Source: Effrenium voratum
Lineage: Eukaryota; Sar; Dinophyceae; Suessiales; Symbiodiniaceae
Length of the DNA stretch: 64,000 nucleotides
Direction of reading: 5' to 3'
Assembly (NCBI GenBank): GCA_963377175.1
Contig: CAUJNA010000189.1
Coordinates: 236,546 to 300,545, forward strand
The position numbers and the translations under genes are program-made. Under the pieces are notes generated by a model. It was not told the origin of the DNA, made no database searches, and saw only the letters and a program-made list of their open reading frames with translations. Of this stretch, positions 23,300 to 35,880 are shown piece after piece; positions within the stretch are counted from its first letter, which is position 1, and every line of letters starts with the position of its first letter.

Positions 23300-26200
23300 C
23301 AAGCTCTGGCAGAATACACCAGGCCAAAAACGGACAAAAGGACGCCTGACCCGTCTGAGCAGCAAGCTGTCACTACGTAAGCCGCAGAGAAGACCAAGGG
23401 CCTGCCGCAGTCCAAATTCTGCAACCCAGTCAAATGAACCAATTCTGAGTTGAAATGGCAAACTCACAACTCAACTCCAAATCACAATTCCAGGTGTGGC
23501 TTGGCAAACATTGCCTCCGGCCACGCAGAAGCACGACCGAGAGCATTGATTGCTGTCGAGCACTCCTGACCAGGCTGCTCGTGTGACAAATGAGCCCCGA
23601 CAAAGGCACCTTGATGCTCAAGAGACCGTCTCGCCTTCGAAAGCACACAACAGGATCACAACATGCACTGCTAGTGACTGCTGTCCGAACGCTCGCCTGA
23701 GACGATCGACCGTTTGAACCAGCGAGTGCTTGGGCTTGTTTTGGAGCCTGGGCAGCAGTGGCCATGACAATTAGCACTTGGTGACATGCTGAAGCGCGTC
23801 TGAGGTGGATGCTCTTTGGGATCAAACCTGCCTCTCATCTGCCAGGTGCTTCCTGGCACAGGGGATTACAATTCATAAACTGGCTGGACTGGCGTAGTCT
23901 GCACAGTTGCCAACTTCCATTGCTTGCCAGTCTGCATAAGGGGCTTCTGCTGAGTCAGAAAGAAAGACCGAAGGGGGTGAAGTGTTCCGCACGGATGCGG
24001 CGCTGGACGCCCGGCAGTTTAGGATCAAGCAGGAAAAAACAAGCTTCATGTTTCCAAGGACTGGCATGTTATATGCCTGGCAACTAGCAGCGCTACTACT
24101 TGCTCTTGGATCCAGCTTGCAGATATGTTTTATCCCTGCTACACGCATGCCACTTTTCACAGCCTTCATATACCCAAAAATGGCGAAAGAACAACCAAAA
24201 CAGCAGAGCAACAGAGCCGCGATAAATCGACGAACGATGATCGAATTATCACGTTCCTCTAAGGTCCTGAAGGAAGTGCTTCGAGTCTGTCAACTGCTTG
24301 ATGCAGGCACCAACTCCTGCCTTGGAGTTTCTGCCTTGGTTTGTCTTTCCACAGCCACAGCTTGCAAGCCTTAACCCGGCGCTGAGAAGCACCTTTCTTG
24401 GCAGCCTTCCAGCACGTCAAAAATGCGTTTCTTCGAATACCTCTACATGATGTCTACCGGTCCTTCAAACTTGAGACCGAGTCTTTGCACGTTGTTCACT
24501 TCAGCCTGAAGTGCCTGGTATTGCGTCTAAGGATGTTGAAGACTCAATCATGAGCCCTAAGATGTTCTTCCGTGAATGCTCAGCTGCGCCCCATGATGCA
24601 TTTTTTGGAAGCCATGCGCAGATTGATCAACTAAAGACACAGTATCACTCTGCACATTGCCCCGCAACAAGGCCTGGCTGACGTGCTTTGCGTTGCACGA
24701 CGTGACAGGGTCCTGAGGGAATCTTGTCAGATGGTCGCATGAAAAGTCCGCAGCTGGGCTGCAAACCTGCGGTCATGCTGATGCAAAGAGCATCTTGAAT
24801 CGGAGTACATCTTCGCTTTGGCACCAAACACGTGAATCTGACAAACCAACAAATCCTGCATGGCAATTGAGTTTGTCGGCAAAGGCATGAAACCATTTGC
24901 CGGTCAACCATGCTAGCCCAAACATGTCAATGCCGGCCTGGCCTCCTTTCAGCGTACGTGCATGCACTCGTCATGAACTGGGTCAATAGTCAATTCTGAT
25001 AACTTGCTGTCCTCGCTGCCATTCCATTCACACGTGCCATGGGTCACACACTGCCCTGACGACTGGAATGGTGCCACCGCCGAGCAAACAAATTTCACCA
25101 AAAGCATTACACAAGTCGCAAACAAATTCAAGATCATGTTGCGTGCTGACATTCGGCACACAACCTCATGTTTTTTCTGGCATTGTCTTGCCATTTCTCT
25201 GAGTTGTGCATTACAAACCACAAGGCAACTCCACCTGCGTTTGGTTTTGATGTTCATATTCGGATTGTGGTTGGCCGCATGCACAACACCAAGTCGGTGA
25301 AACGCAGGTGAGGATTACATGCTCGTTGAAAAGATGCATAGGCAAAATGTGTTTGTGTGCATGATGTGTATCCAAAATTAATGAACGCTGTCTGCGGTCC
25401 GGTACTTCATTTCGCCGATTCTCAAATACCTGGACAGGGCCGTGAATCGTCCTACCAAGATTGGAGTTTTTAAGTCGCCACAGTTGTAGCTATTGATCAA
25501 CCTGCCAAAGTAGATCCTTCCGCGCCTAGTACGTCAGAGCTGACTCACTTGCCCCTAGCTATGTCTCAACATACTGGATTCCCGGTTGGTTAGTCACCTT
25601 GCACCAGAACACCGTGGAGTATGTGTCTTCCGAACTTCCCTTTTCAGCTTCCCCAGCAACAATATTTGATTTGCAAAGAGTATATCAGGCCGTAGAATGA
25701 AAAACAAAGCTCCAAATCAATTCCTGCAATTTCTCAAGAGCTTTAGGTGTGCCCCCTGCGCGTTGGCGTTTATTTCCTTTCGATTTGATCGGAAATTCAA
25801 ACTTCCGACCCTTCTGCATCCCTTTCCGCAAGCCCAAGCGTTGACTTCGGTACATCTTCCGGCTTACGTAACGCATTGACGCGAGTGACGCACACACGCG
25901 AGTGACTCAAGTCAAAACATTTCCCAGGCCGCATGGCAAGCTTCGCCATTGGTTTTCATGTGACGACAAACTGAGGCTTGCAAACTGCAGGGTGTTTTGC
26001 TTTGCCTGTGTTCCTGCAACGTGTAGTTTGGGTGGGGCTTCTGGCGCTACGTGGGCGTTTGCTGAGGGGCGGCGCAGCTTCGTCACAATAGGCGTGCTAT
26101 GCCTCCGTGTTCGAGGGTTAGTCGACCATCTTGATCTGAAAGCACCAAAGACTTGGGGTCCCTGATGGGGTCACTGATAAGGTCGCCAAGAGGTGGAGCC

Positions 26201-29200
26201 CCTTGCCAAACACGGCCTGGCTGGGGCTCCTTCCATAGCTGAAGGTGCAGCTGTTGATCGTGTGCAGGATGGCCACCAAAGCCTGAACCAATTCCTTCTT
26301 GAGCGCAATGCCGAAATTGTGAAATCACGCCCTCGACCAGCGTGCGCATCAAGGCGTTGCGTCTTTCTATCCGGCCGATGTGACTATGAGTTTTGGCAAA
26401 AACTTGATCATACAGTATGCCATGTCGAGCCAGCCAGCGACTTCACCACCATAAGTTCCATAGTTTTATCTTGATCACATTTGAACTGCAAAGGCGGACC
26501 CACGGGCCGGTACCAAATCTCCACAATGCTGCTGAGCACGTCGGTAGGTGCCCTTGATGGCAAAACCTTTGCCGCGCTGTCTCCTCGTCTGAAATTTCTG
26601 AGGAATGGCAACCAGTTTGTGACGATCCTAAACCTTCCAAAAAGAACAACTTCAACAAAAGACCTGACGATCCCGCAAAACGACAAGTAGCACATGTGTA
26701 ACATAGCGCGGACCTGCGCAATCGCAAATGGCCGCACGAAGTAAAACAACCACTGAGATTTTTTGAAAACTGTCCGCGGCTGCACATGAACATAGGACAT
26801 GTTTCCAGGGCTGACGAATGCTCGCCGCCGCAAGCAACCAAAAAACGGGGTGCTATTTAGCCTGGACTGTTTTAGAGAAGCTGCATTTGGACACGGTTCC
26901 CTAGTTAAAAATTGCCACCATAATGTTTCCACGCATTCCACTTCTGATGGACACCTTACCCAAGTGAAATTGCGAGGTTGGACTTCTTGCATCAGTTTCC
27001 GCATGGAATAAAAAAAGAAAAGCCGGGTTGGGCTTTTCGCCAGAACTGCCAAAAAGTTGACGAAGTTTGGCTGGATCGATTGAAAATATCAAATTAGGGC
27101 AATCTATCAGATTTGCATTGGCCATGCCAATATGTTTTGCTTCTGTGGTAGAAGTAACAAGCGAGAGAAAATTGTCTAACAAAAAAACCAAGGTCTTCGA
27201 AGCTTATAATGCGCTGCGCTATGTCATTTTAATTCATCCGTGTAGCCAACCGCGATCACGCAGGTCCACTGTTTCAGCAACGAGAAAGTAATCACACAAA
27301 AAACGAGGAAGGAAACCCAAACCAAAACAATGACAGGGCAAAACAACAAAAACAACAACGAACCACCAACAATACAAAACGATGTCTTGGAGGATTTGGG
27401 ATGTGGAACATCAGATGCAGAGGGGGGGGGGAACACAAAGCATGGAGCTTACCACGGAAACTGGGAGAAGTACAAGAGCAGCCGTGGCCGTTTTCACAGA
27501 CGGGTTCTCCGTGTCCAGTTGTCGCTGTCAGGCGATTGCGTGCGTGGTGCACCTAGGTCCATCCCCTCTCCATGGCCATTACCGGGCCCTTCTGCGTCAG
27601 TCTGAAGGCTGGTTTTTCGCGGATGACGGAGTAAGGCCAAAGCTTTGCAACTTGACAGACATGCATGCGCGAAACGTCTATTTGATCTGGTTAGACAGGG
27701 TAGGCCACGCTTAGCTCCTGCATGAGACAGTGAGCCTGAGTGTTGCACGCTGGCGCATGACCATTCATTGCTGTAGGTTTTTGGCTCTCCAGATTGACTT
27801 GCGCAGAAACTTGTGGCCCACCATGCAAAACGAACAAATCCAGACCATCTTCGGTGAAATCCTGCCAGCTGTGAGCTTGCAGGGGGTTCTGGACAGTGAC
27901 CGGCCAAGACCGAGCAGAACAAGGGCAACGGAAGCAAGCCCAAAAGCAAGGAGCAAAAGCAGCCCCGCCAAGCTGCAACTTCGTCAGGGGAGTTCCTCTC
28001 TCCTTAAGTGCCTCGCCACACTCTCCCTGTGGCTCGCTCATATTAACACACTTGCGACCGTGGCCCTCGAGTTGTTTTGGCCAAGTTTAACCTGGCCAAC
28101 TCACAATATTCCAGTAAACATTGAGCAGAACTTGGTCAGACCGGTTGACCAAGTTACGCTTGGTCAAGGAAGGCCAGGGGCCAAAGGATAGAATAAGGGT
28201 ACCCGATTTGTTTCTGCAGTCTAGTTTAGTAGGGGAACCTAGCCGGGGGACCTAGTCTAAGTCATACCCCCTTGCTAGATGATGAAACCACCAGGTAAAC
28301 CAGGAGTCGCCATTTAGCTTTTTTTAACCAAAACAACCAAAAAGGAGACTCGTACCCCTTCCGCTTCTTGCAAAAATTTTCAGCCTTTCCTTGTCGCCTT
28401 CATTCTCTGGAGCCTAACGACACACAAGAGTTGCCACTTGCAGTTCCCCGCTTTTTGGGCCAGTTGCCATTTGGGCAAATTCACGGCACTGAGCGCAGAC
28501 TTGGAGCAGCCTTGTCGCAAATCCGCCTTGCAAACGCTGGGACTTTCAAAAGCTGACTTCGTCCGCGCGACAGGAGATCCGCACAGGAGATTCGCCTTTG
28601 ATACCTCTCGTTTTCGCGCCATTAGGTCCTCGCGCGGCCCCGTGGCCCAGCCTGCTTGGGCAGGGCAGCGCCGCCAAGTTGAATGCCTGCTGGGCGGTGC
28701 CGCGGCCCAATCAGAACTCGTGAATTTTAGCACCTTGTCAGAACTCGTTACAGGCGCGCGCCGCCTTTGAGCAGCCATGCTAAGCATGCGGCGCAGAGAC
28801 AGAGACAGAGACAGAGACAGAGAAGAGAGACAGAGAGCACGATCTACGTTTTTCTTCGAGAATGGCTTGACCTCCGCTCAGGAAGAAAACGTGCCTCCAG
28901 TTTACAGATCATGCGAAAGCGCCACACTTGGTTGAACCCTGTAGTTGAGAAAAGAAGCCCGGTCAAAAGTTTATGAAAATCGTTTGCAATAGTTTTATTT
29001 AGCGCAAACACAAATGGTTCTGCTTCGCACCGCTGCTTCTACGGACAAAGAAGAAAATGAAAAACCTAATTCTACGGACAATATGCCGCTAGGTGATGAT
29101 AATGATGATGGTGACGGCGGCCACGACGATGAGGCGCGAGAGTGGTTAGCCGTAAGCATGTTCAAAAACTTTCTCAGTAGCGTTAGACAAATCAAATCAA

Positions 29201-30046
29201 TCCTATTATGCCCTATTTGCTTGAAGCCTTTGCTTGGATGAATGGGTGAGTGGATGAGTGGAGGGCAGGTAACTAGGTCACAACGTTGATAGGTGGGTAG
29301 ATTAGCGCAAATTTAAACGATACGTAGACACACAGAAAGGTCGATCGACAGACACATGGACAGGTCGATAGATAAAGGCACGGGGCGGACATGCGAGTGG
29401 ATACAGAGTTAACTAAGTAGATTAGACACATAGACGGTTAGACCGAGAGGTAAGTAACTGCAAAGATGCATAGGTAAAGCTTGGAAATGGATAGAAAGAT
29501 CGACCACACTGCTACAATGATAAACAGCATCAACGCGACACCTCCACTTTCTTCCCTGGTTCTCCCCGTAAACCATGAACTGCAGAGACCATAGAACAAG
29601 AAATGAACAGCACCCACGCCATTCTGTAAATGAAGCATCTTTCAGGATGACGCCGTCAAGAGACTTTCACGTTTGCGCTCACGGTTTTTGCAGCCGCAGC
29701 ATCCACTCTAGTTGTAGCGTGGCACTCCAGGGGACCATGTGGGAATTTTGTTGCGATACAGCACAAAAGCCCCAAACGCTGCACTAACAAAACCTTAGTG
29801 CCACCTGCCGACTGTAACACCACCAAGGCGGATTCGGCCTACCCCTTGTAGCTTCACCTAACGACAAGCTTTCCGACCACGCACAAACGATAAAGGGCCG
29901 ACTCACAACATAGACCTGTCACCAGCGAATTCGTCACTAACAGCCTCAATCAAATGCTTGCCTATCCATGTTCAACAAACCTACTACCAAATCCCTGCCT
30001 TGGTACCAGGCTTGTTCTCAGTGTCTGAGCCAGCTGGGTCAAATGC
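23300..30046. other. Long region without a supportable gene
   Basis: Apart from short simple repeats (AGAGAC at about 28,796-28,830; A/C-rich 27,300-27,365; degenerate GATA/GTAGA-type words at 29,225-29,480) nothing could be assigned. Two minus-strand stretches look protein-like by composition: 25,284-24,773, with one frame change, and 27,052-26,408, 214 codons. Neither shows a domain, so they are not called. Confidence 0.5.
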
Positions 30047-30531
30047 GTTAAGGCATGTTGCACTGCTCCTATCTTGAACCCAAACCAGACCACCCAAAAG
30101 AACAAAGCAAGTCCGAAGCGGCCGCAGTTCTTTAACCGGGATTGCTGAAAGTAGCACTGCTTCCAGGGCACGGATGCGCCTGGAGCAGGAGGTGCGTTGA
30201 CCCCCCGTGAAACTTAAAAGGCAAGACAACGCGTGTCCTTGCAAGTGCGTGCAGTGCGCGCAAGGCGTGGCAGGCGTGCCCACGCCGGTCCGGAGACCTA
30301 ATGGTCCTGAGACCGTGGGCGGTCCGGAAACCGGGAGGTCCGGAGACCATGAACGGAATTGCAGAGCGTCTGCAACTTCTCTTTGCAGAGCCTTGTACAA
30401 GGCAGTGCAGGGTGGGTGGGTGGGTTTCAAAAGAAACAAATCAAGTTTGGGTCAAGGCTAGGAGCAAAACGGCCACCACAGAAGTAGATTCACAACATGC
30501 CCTAAACACAAGGGAAAAGAAAACCCTAAGC
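30047..30531 (-). mobile_element. 485-bp non-autonomous derivative of the A/B element family, unit 1
   Basis: Read on the minus strand, the unit begins GCTTAGGGTTTTCTTTTCCC, which is the 5' end of element B, and ends CAACATGCCTTAAC, which is its 3' end. About 155 bases at the 3' end match elements A and B closely, and about 115 bases at the 5' end match element B, including a degenerate spliced-leader segment near 30,457-30,477. The centre differs from A and B and carries four GGTCCGGAGACC-like boxes (about 30,287-30,350). It has no coding capacity, so it would need proteins supplied by a full element. It is joined without spacer to unit 2. Confidence 0.85.
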
Positions 30532-31016
30532 GTTAAGGCATGTTGCACTGCTCCTATCTTGAACCCAAACCAGACCACCCAAAAGAACAAAGCAAGTCCG
30601 AAGCGGCCGCAGCTCTTTTAACCGGGATTGCTGAAAGTAGCACTGCTTCCAGGGCACGGATGCGCCTGGAGCAGGAGGTGCGTTGACCCCCCGTGAAACT
30701 TAAAAGGCAAGACAACGCGTGTCCTTGCAAGTGCGTGCAGTGCGCGCAAGGCGTGGCAGGCGTGCCCACGCCGGTCCGGAGACCTAATGGTCCTGAGACC
30801 GTGGGCGGTCCGGAGACCGGGAGGTCCGGAGACCATGAACGGAAGTGCAGAGCGTCTGCAACTTCCCTTTGCAGAGCCTTGTGCAAGGCAGTGCAGGGTG
30901 GGTGGGTGGGTTTCAAATGAAACAATCAAGTTTGGGTCAAGGCTAGGAGCAAAACGGCCACCACACAAGTAGATTCACAACATGCCCTAAACACAAGGGA
31001 AAAGAAAACCCTAAGC
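30532..31016 (-). mobile_element. 485-bp non-autonomous derivative, unit 2 (tandem copy)
   Basis: Same length and structure as unit 1, with only a handful of substitutions and two or three compensating single-base indels. Its 5' end abuts the 3' end of element A at 31,016/31,017, so two short copies and one long copy share head-to-tail junctions. Each junction reads CCTTAAC then GCTTAGGG on the minus strand, with no spacer or duplicated target. Confidence 0.85.
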
Positions 31017-31334
31017 GTTAAGGCATGTTGCACTGCTCCTATCTTGAACCCAAACCAGACCACCCAAAAGAACAAAGCAAGTCCGAAGCGGCCGCAGTTC
31101 TTTTAACCGGGATTGCTGAAAGTAGCACTGCTTCCAGGGCACGGATGCGCCTGGAGCAGGAGGTGCGTTGACCCCCCCTTCAGTGTTTCAGGCAACCCCG
31201 GTACAAGCGAGCCAGCTGGGCCGTCGGCCTCATCACCCCCCCTTCAGAGTGGGGTTGCACCTGGCAGGGCAAGCGTCGCATGACACTGCACTCTCTTGGT
31301 CGTGAGCATCCTGTTGCTCTTTTTGGTCAAAGCG

Positions 31335-31985
31335 GCTTGCTGTCAAGCTGCTGACTGATGCAGCCAGATATTCTGGTTGCCAGGGCGATGTCGGGTCGCA
31401 ATTAAGGCTCGGCTACACGCTGCTGGCGGCAGCTGCGAAACGCTGGCGCAGTTGGCACTGTTGCAAGCCACCCATAGCCATATTGGTGGTGGGCACAACT
31501 CGTTCAGCATGCCTTCAGGCACTGATAATTCGGCAACGGAAGCAAGCCTTAACAAGTTGTTCACGACTTCCTGGCCGTTGCAACTTTTCGTGCAGCTAAC
31601 AGCCTTCTGGGCTCATGCACACAACGTGTTGCTGCAGCCAACACATGTTCCGGGAAGGAACAATGATTGGGCAGACGACCAAGCAGTCGGTTGGCCCGAT
31701 TCAGCCTGTTTCCGATTGATGCGCCCTGGCGCCTGGAACATCTGGAAACATGCGATGCGCCGCTGCCCAGGCTTGACAAGGCAAGGCCATACTGCCCGTA
31801 TGTCCTGCGTGTTCCAGGTTTCGGCAAACCAAACCACTTGTGATGAAGTGATTGCCCAGCCCCCTATACCTACCAAGTCGTCTTCGGCACAGGCATCCGC
31901 AGCTGCCAGTGCTTGCAGCTGTGTGGCCGTGCCAAGGGCTGAACCGGCGAGCGCTGGAAGCACAAGGCCAGCCATGTAAGGCATT
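31335..31985 (-). pseudogene. Element A RNase H domain, with an internal inversion
   Basis: The outer parts read on the minus strand: from 31,985 down to about 31,745, EDDLVGIGGWAITSSQVVWF holds the first catalytic acid. The middle (about 31,433-31,744) reads on the plus strand: CETLAQLALLQA, SGTDNSATEASLNKLF and THVPGRNNDWADD, which contain the second and third acids and the final H/D. In element B the same peptides are collinear on one strand. The domain is therefore split by an inversion of about 310 bases and cannot be made intact. The last motif reads WADDQAVG instead of the WADDLSRG of element B. Confidence 0.85.
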
Positions 31986-32129
31986 GCTGGCTCGACTTGG
32001 AAAGGCCAGTATAGGGGTTATTCGGATCCGCGACACGTACCCACGCCTGGCACACGCGGGACGTCCTGAGGGCAGTGTGTGGGGCGGCCTTTTGGAGCCC
32101 ACTGCGACCCACAGGCTGGGAAGGCTATG

Positions 32130-33080
32130 GCTGGTTTTGAGGCCCTTGTTCAAGGAGGCTCTGAAGGCTGACCACATTTGCGGTGGTATTGAGCGCATCG
32201 AGCCCGGCGGGCTGTCGAGATCAGAGTACAGCGGCGCTAACCAAGATCTGAGACGCAATGCAATGCTGGTGGCCCAAATGAGCAGGCCTATGCACTGCTC
32301 GAGTGTTTTAGGGGGCGCCCGTTTGCTTCCCAGCAGTGCTTTGATCAAGGCGTCCAGCTTCATCAGCTTAGCGGACACGAGCTGAATGGTGTCGTGGGAG
32401 AAGTTGATCTCCCAGCCACACCAAATGAGGCTGTCCTGGAACTGCGCCTTCTTCCACGAAATTGGCGCAGCAATCGCGCAGAAGAACAGCACCACTAAGG
32501 TGCGCACAGCAGGTCGTCCACGAAGAGGAAGGCTTTGTGGGGCTTCCAAGCCAACAGCCCATGCACTTGGCGGAGTGGAAATGCGCCCAGTGCGCTGCCA
32601 CCAGAATGCCGAGAAACGGCCTCCAAAGTGGCATACTCTATAATGGTAGAGTTTTTCCTGAAAGGCAAACAGTAGAAGGCCATGCTCTTCAGGGCGGACC
32701 TGCGCCTGTTTGTGAGCGGCTTTGAAGTCTCTGCTCGCCCCCGCAAACGCAAAGGCACCTGGAGTGTCTTCTGGTTGTGTGGACAGCGCCAGGTCTGAAG
32801 CCATTGGCAGGCTGAGGCGCTCTGGTAATTGGCATCTTGTGTTGACGCGGCACACTGTGCTATCCAGGACAAGGCGAGGCTCTTTGCCTTCTGCAAAGAC
32901 CACATTTAATTTGCCTACGGCGATGCCTAAAGGCCATTTTTCACGAGCCTCGGCAACGCTAAAGCCGGTTTCTACAATCAAGTTGTTGGCAATTTCATTG
33001 CGTAACAGGCTTTGCACTGTCTCTGGTTCGTCCTCGGCCATTTTCCAGTTGCCTTCACAGATCTCGAGATCTGGCGGCAC
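32130..33080 (-). pseudogene. Element A reverse transcriptase
   Basis: RNA-dependent DNA polymerase of the retroelement. From the N-terminal side: DLEICEGNWKMAEDEPETVQ, VVFAEGKEPRLVLDSTVC (template-grip region), DFKAAHKQAQVRPEEHGLLL (first catalytic aspartate region) and YHYRVCHFGGRFSAFWWQR. The catalytic pair lies in FLFVDDLL near 32,504-32,520, one frame away from the preceding block, so a frameshift separates fingers and palm. The thumb/connection region (WCGWEINFSHDTIQLVSAK) follows in the first frame. The style (VDD box, thumb beginning 'WCGWEI') matches DIRS-like RTs better than LTR or LINE RTs. Confidence 0.85.
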
Positions 33081-33249
33081 GGCAGTGTCCGGCTTTTTGG
33101 CCGGCCATTGCAGGCTGGGTGGCAAAGGCTGAGACAGCTCCCGTCGGTACCCCGTGTTGCAAAAAAGGCAGCAGGGCCATGTCTGGGTCACCACGAGTTG
33201 GCTAAGATTTGCAGCAAACGGAGTCTGTAAGGCTGTCCTGTCTCGGGGC

Positions 33250-34140
33250 TCATATCTGGAGGGCAGGGCAATTGCAGAGCTGTGTAAGCCATGTTCGCCA
33301 CTTCCAGGCTTTCGGATGGCGTGAGAGGGCAGTCCGGCAAGCCATTCTTGACGCGCGCCGCGCCATCCAACGCAGCCAGGCCTGGCCACTGCTTGCAGAG
33401 GGTGTTCTGCCTTTGGATGACACCAGTCTGCGGACGAGTGCATTCCTGCTCCGTCGCAAGGCGCCAATGAGATGGTCCTGAATATTTCGGAGTGCAGTGG
33501 TGCGGTCAGAGTGCTGAGGTATACCCCTTGCTCCTTTACGCCTGCAATGAGTGATTGCAACGGGCTTCAGGGCCTGGATTTTTGCGCTGTTGCAGCCGAA
33601 AGCCCATGACTTGGAGAAGGCTTTATTGCGCCTGCAGGCGTCGACCCGCAGCAAGGTGCATTGGTGGTCGCGCAGCATCTGGAAATTGCCAGAACATGGC
33701 GGAGGGCGGTTGTTCCCAGACGCCGACGCCTCCTTTGGAGACTGCTGCTCTGAACAAGGCTCTGCCGCGCTCGTGTATAGTGGTGCTATCCAGCAGTTTT
33801 TTGCGTTGCGACGGCGAAAGGCCGGGGACTCCGTTCATGTGTTGCGGCGTCCTCAAGGCTTTGGGTCCGCCTGGGCGTAGTTTGAGTCTGGAATATTCCT
33901 TGCAAGGCGGGGCAAGCATGATCAACACCACGATTCCTGACCAACATTGTCTGAGAAGAGCTTCAAAGACTTCGTTGTCCAGTATGACATGCGCGGTGGA
34001 TCAAAAGGCTCAAAACAGTCCAGGCCAAGGCTAATGGCTGCCGATGTCACCGGGTGTAGCCTACCCGAAAACACGTCCAAAAACAACTTTTTCAAGGCTG
34101 AATGTAACGGCGGTTCCGATGAGCTGGCGTTAGCAAGCAT
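33250..34140 (-). pseudogene. Element A cytosine-methyltransferase-like domain
   Basis: Motifs of a C5 DNA methyltransferase are visible in order. LFLDVFSG (near 34,065-34,090) corresponds to the S-adenosylmethionine-binding motif I, and DCFEPFD to the acidic motif II. LAPPCKEYSRL (near 33,890-33,910) is the Pro-Cys motif IV with the catalytic cysteine, and GVGVWEQPPSAMFW (near 33,690-33,730) stands where motif VI (ENV in classical enzymes) should be, here EQP. The C-terminal stretch ACRRNKAFSKSWAFGCN is shared with element B. One frameshift lies between motifs II and IV. Known retrotransposon methyltransferases in dinoflagellates act on CG sites; activity of this degraded copy is unlikely. 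Confidence 0.75.
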
Positions 34141-34324
34141 GTGCGGCCCTGGCGTTGCGCCAGGCCCATCGTGGTAAGCGCAGGGCAATGCCGGAGTTGG
34201 GGTAGCCTTTACCGGCATGGGCAACTGTGAAGGCTGCGTATGGGGGCCCGGTGTGGGGCCCGGCCGGCTGCGGTGCGGCTGCCTGATCCTGCGCCGGCCC
34301 AAGATCAGGGCTGTTTCACGTGTG

Positions 34325-34440
34325 CTTGTTGCGGTCCATGGCCGGGTGCTTTTGCTGGCAGCCCATGATGGCGCACACATGGGCGAAACGGCACTGGTTG
34401 TTAGTGCAAAGGCCTGTCTGATAGCGTTGGCAGACTTCGC
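34325..34440 (-). pseudogene. Element A CCCH zinc finger
   Basis: The minus strand reads CQRYQTGLCTNNQCRFAH, with spacing C-x7-C-x4-C-x3-H, close to the usual RNA-binding CCCH finger. It is followed by a second Cys/His stretch (CAIMGCQQKHPAMDRNKH). The position between the gag-like region and the methyltransferase suits a nucleic-acid-binding nucleocapsid function. Confidence 0.75.
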
Positions 34441-34599
34441 ACCCTTTGTATGTAGCGCACCACTCTGCTTTGGGCTTAGACGGTGGCAGGGCTCCTTTGG
34501 ACTTCCCCTTGCCTTTCTTGGCTGGACGTGAAGGCTTGCGGGGTGGCTTAGGGTTGCGTCTGCCGCGGTGTTGCCGGGCGTGGCGGCGCTGGCACGGTT

Positions 34600-35880
34600 G
34601 GCTTGGAAATTTTAGGGCGCAACTCTAGAAGGCTGTGCACATCGTACGCGTTAGCTCGTACAAGGCATCATCCAGCGACCATTGCTGTCCAAGGAGGTCT
34701 GATATGGCTGCCCAGAGCTTGCGATCCGCCGACAAGAGCTCTTGTGTGTTCACTGCGCGAAGGCCAAGGCTGGCATCTGGCTGTGTGAGACACAGGTCGG
34801 CTATCTTTTTGTCGAATGCCTTGAGATTCGACAAACGCGCTGCTTGGCACAGGGCCAGGGCATTGCGAAAGACGGTTTGGATGCGGGTGAGCCACTCCAC
34901 TGACACTTCGGGGGTGTCGTCAAAGAAGGCTTGGCTCAGGAGCTGTAGTTCTGACCGTACAGCTTGGGATGACTTTGCCTCCATGCGTTCCTGGTACGCG
35001 GAACTGCCAGGGCACCCATTTCAGGGATTGTCCGGGCTTCAGGCCCTCGTGCACTAAGCGGATGGATGGCGTGGTGTCAGCAGCTCACCCAGGATTGGAG
35101 TTAAAAGAAGGCTGGACACACGTTTGGATGTGAGCTTGGGTGGCAAGTGCTCTGCCCACGATGCTAGCTGGTTAGGCTGAACACATGGCGACCTGGAGTT
35201 GGCAGCAGGCTCGGGAGGCGCCGCTGAGCTCATGCTTAGCCGATGGGCTAGGGCTTTCCGAAGGCGCGCTGCTGCCACACTGGATTCTGGATCTTCAATG
35301 CTGTTGGCTGTCCAGAAGTCCCTGGCAGAGACTATGAAAGGCTGCAGATCTGCGGCGAAGGCAAAGTCCGACGGACAGTCAAAACCTTTTGCCTTCTGGG
35401 ACCCTGGCGTCTATAAGGACATCCTGGAGCCCATCGCGATCCATGTGCTTCAACAAGGCATGTTTTGAAGGCTGGTTTGATGGAAGGAAACAGCTGCGGA
35501 GCAGGTAAAGTCAATGCGAATGGCGGGCACCTGATTGGCGCATGAGCACTGCTGAGTTGCTGACGCGCCGTCCGAGGAATACCTGCGGTGTGAGCTGCAC
35601 AGAGTTTGAGTACTCCGTGGGTGCCGAGGCATGGCAAGCAACCGCTCATTTTAGCACAGCAAGGCCACGCATGCTTTGCGTTTGCAGAGCTGCATGTCCG
35701 GGTGAGTTTGGCGCACGGGGTATGAGCACTCTTTGAAGTGCAACCCGCATGCTGTTTGCACTGAGCTGTTGTGAGTGCTAAGCACGGCATGTACGGAACC
35801 CCAGGGCACAAGGCGAACGCCGATCGAGTCGACTGCGAGAGTCGGAGCCAGCGGGCGATGCGAGGGCTCTGGCGAACCTT
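34600..35880 (-). pseudogene. Element A ORF1, gag-like
   Basis: The 3' part (34,984-34,625) encodes an open stretch of 119 residues containing QELLSADRKLWAAISDLL. The gag-like region of element C has the related KQVETADKKFWSLMAELT, so I take both as the same structural-protein domain. The upstream part (35,420-35,280) reads FAADLQPFIVSARDFWT in another frame, and 35,880-35,450 is open in two frames without a recognisable motif. Frameshifts break the ORF at least twice. Confidence 0.5.

Noticed and set aside
24773..25284. Minus-strand gene fragment
   Set aside because: Composition is protein-like with one frame change, but there is no motif, partner or conserved feature.
26408..27052. 214-codon minus-strand frame
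   Set aside because: No domain; aromatic- and Cys-rich composition looks like chance openness.
30132..30968. Short ORFs in the 485-bp units
   Set aside because: They appear on both strands, differ between the two units through frame changes, and show no domain.
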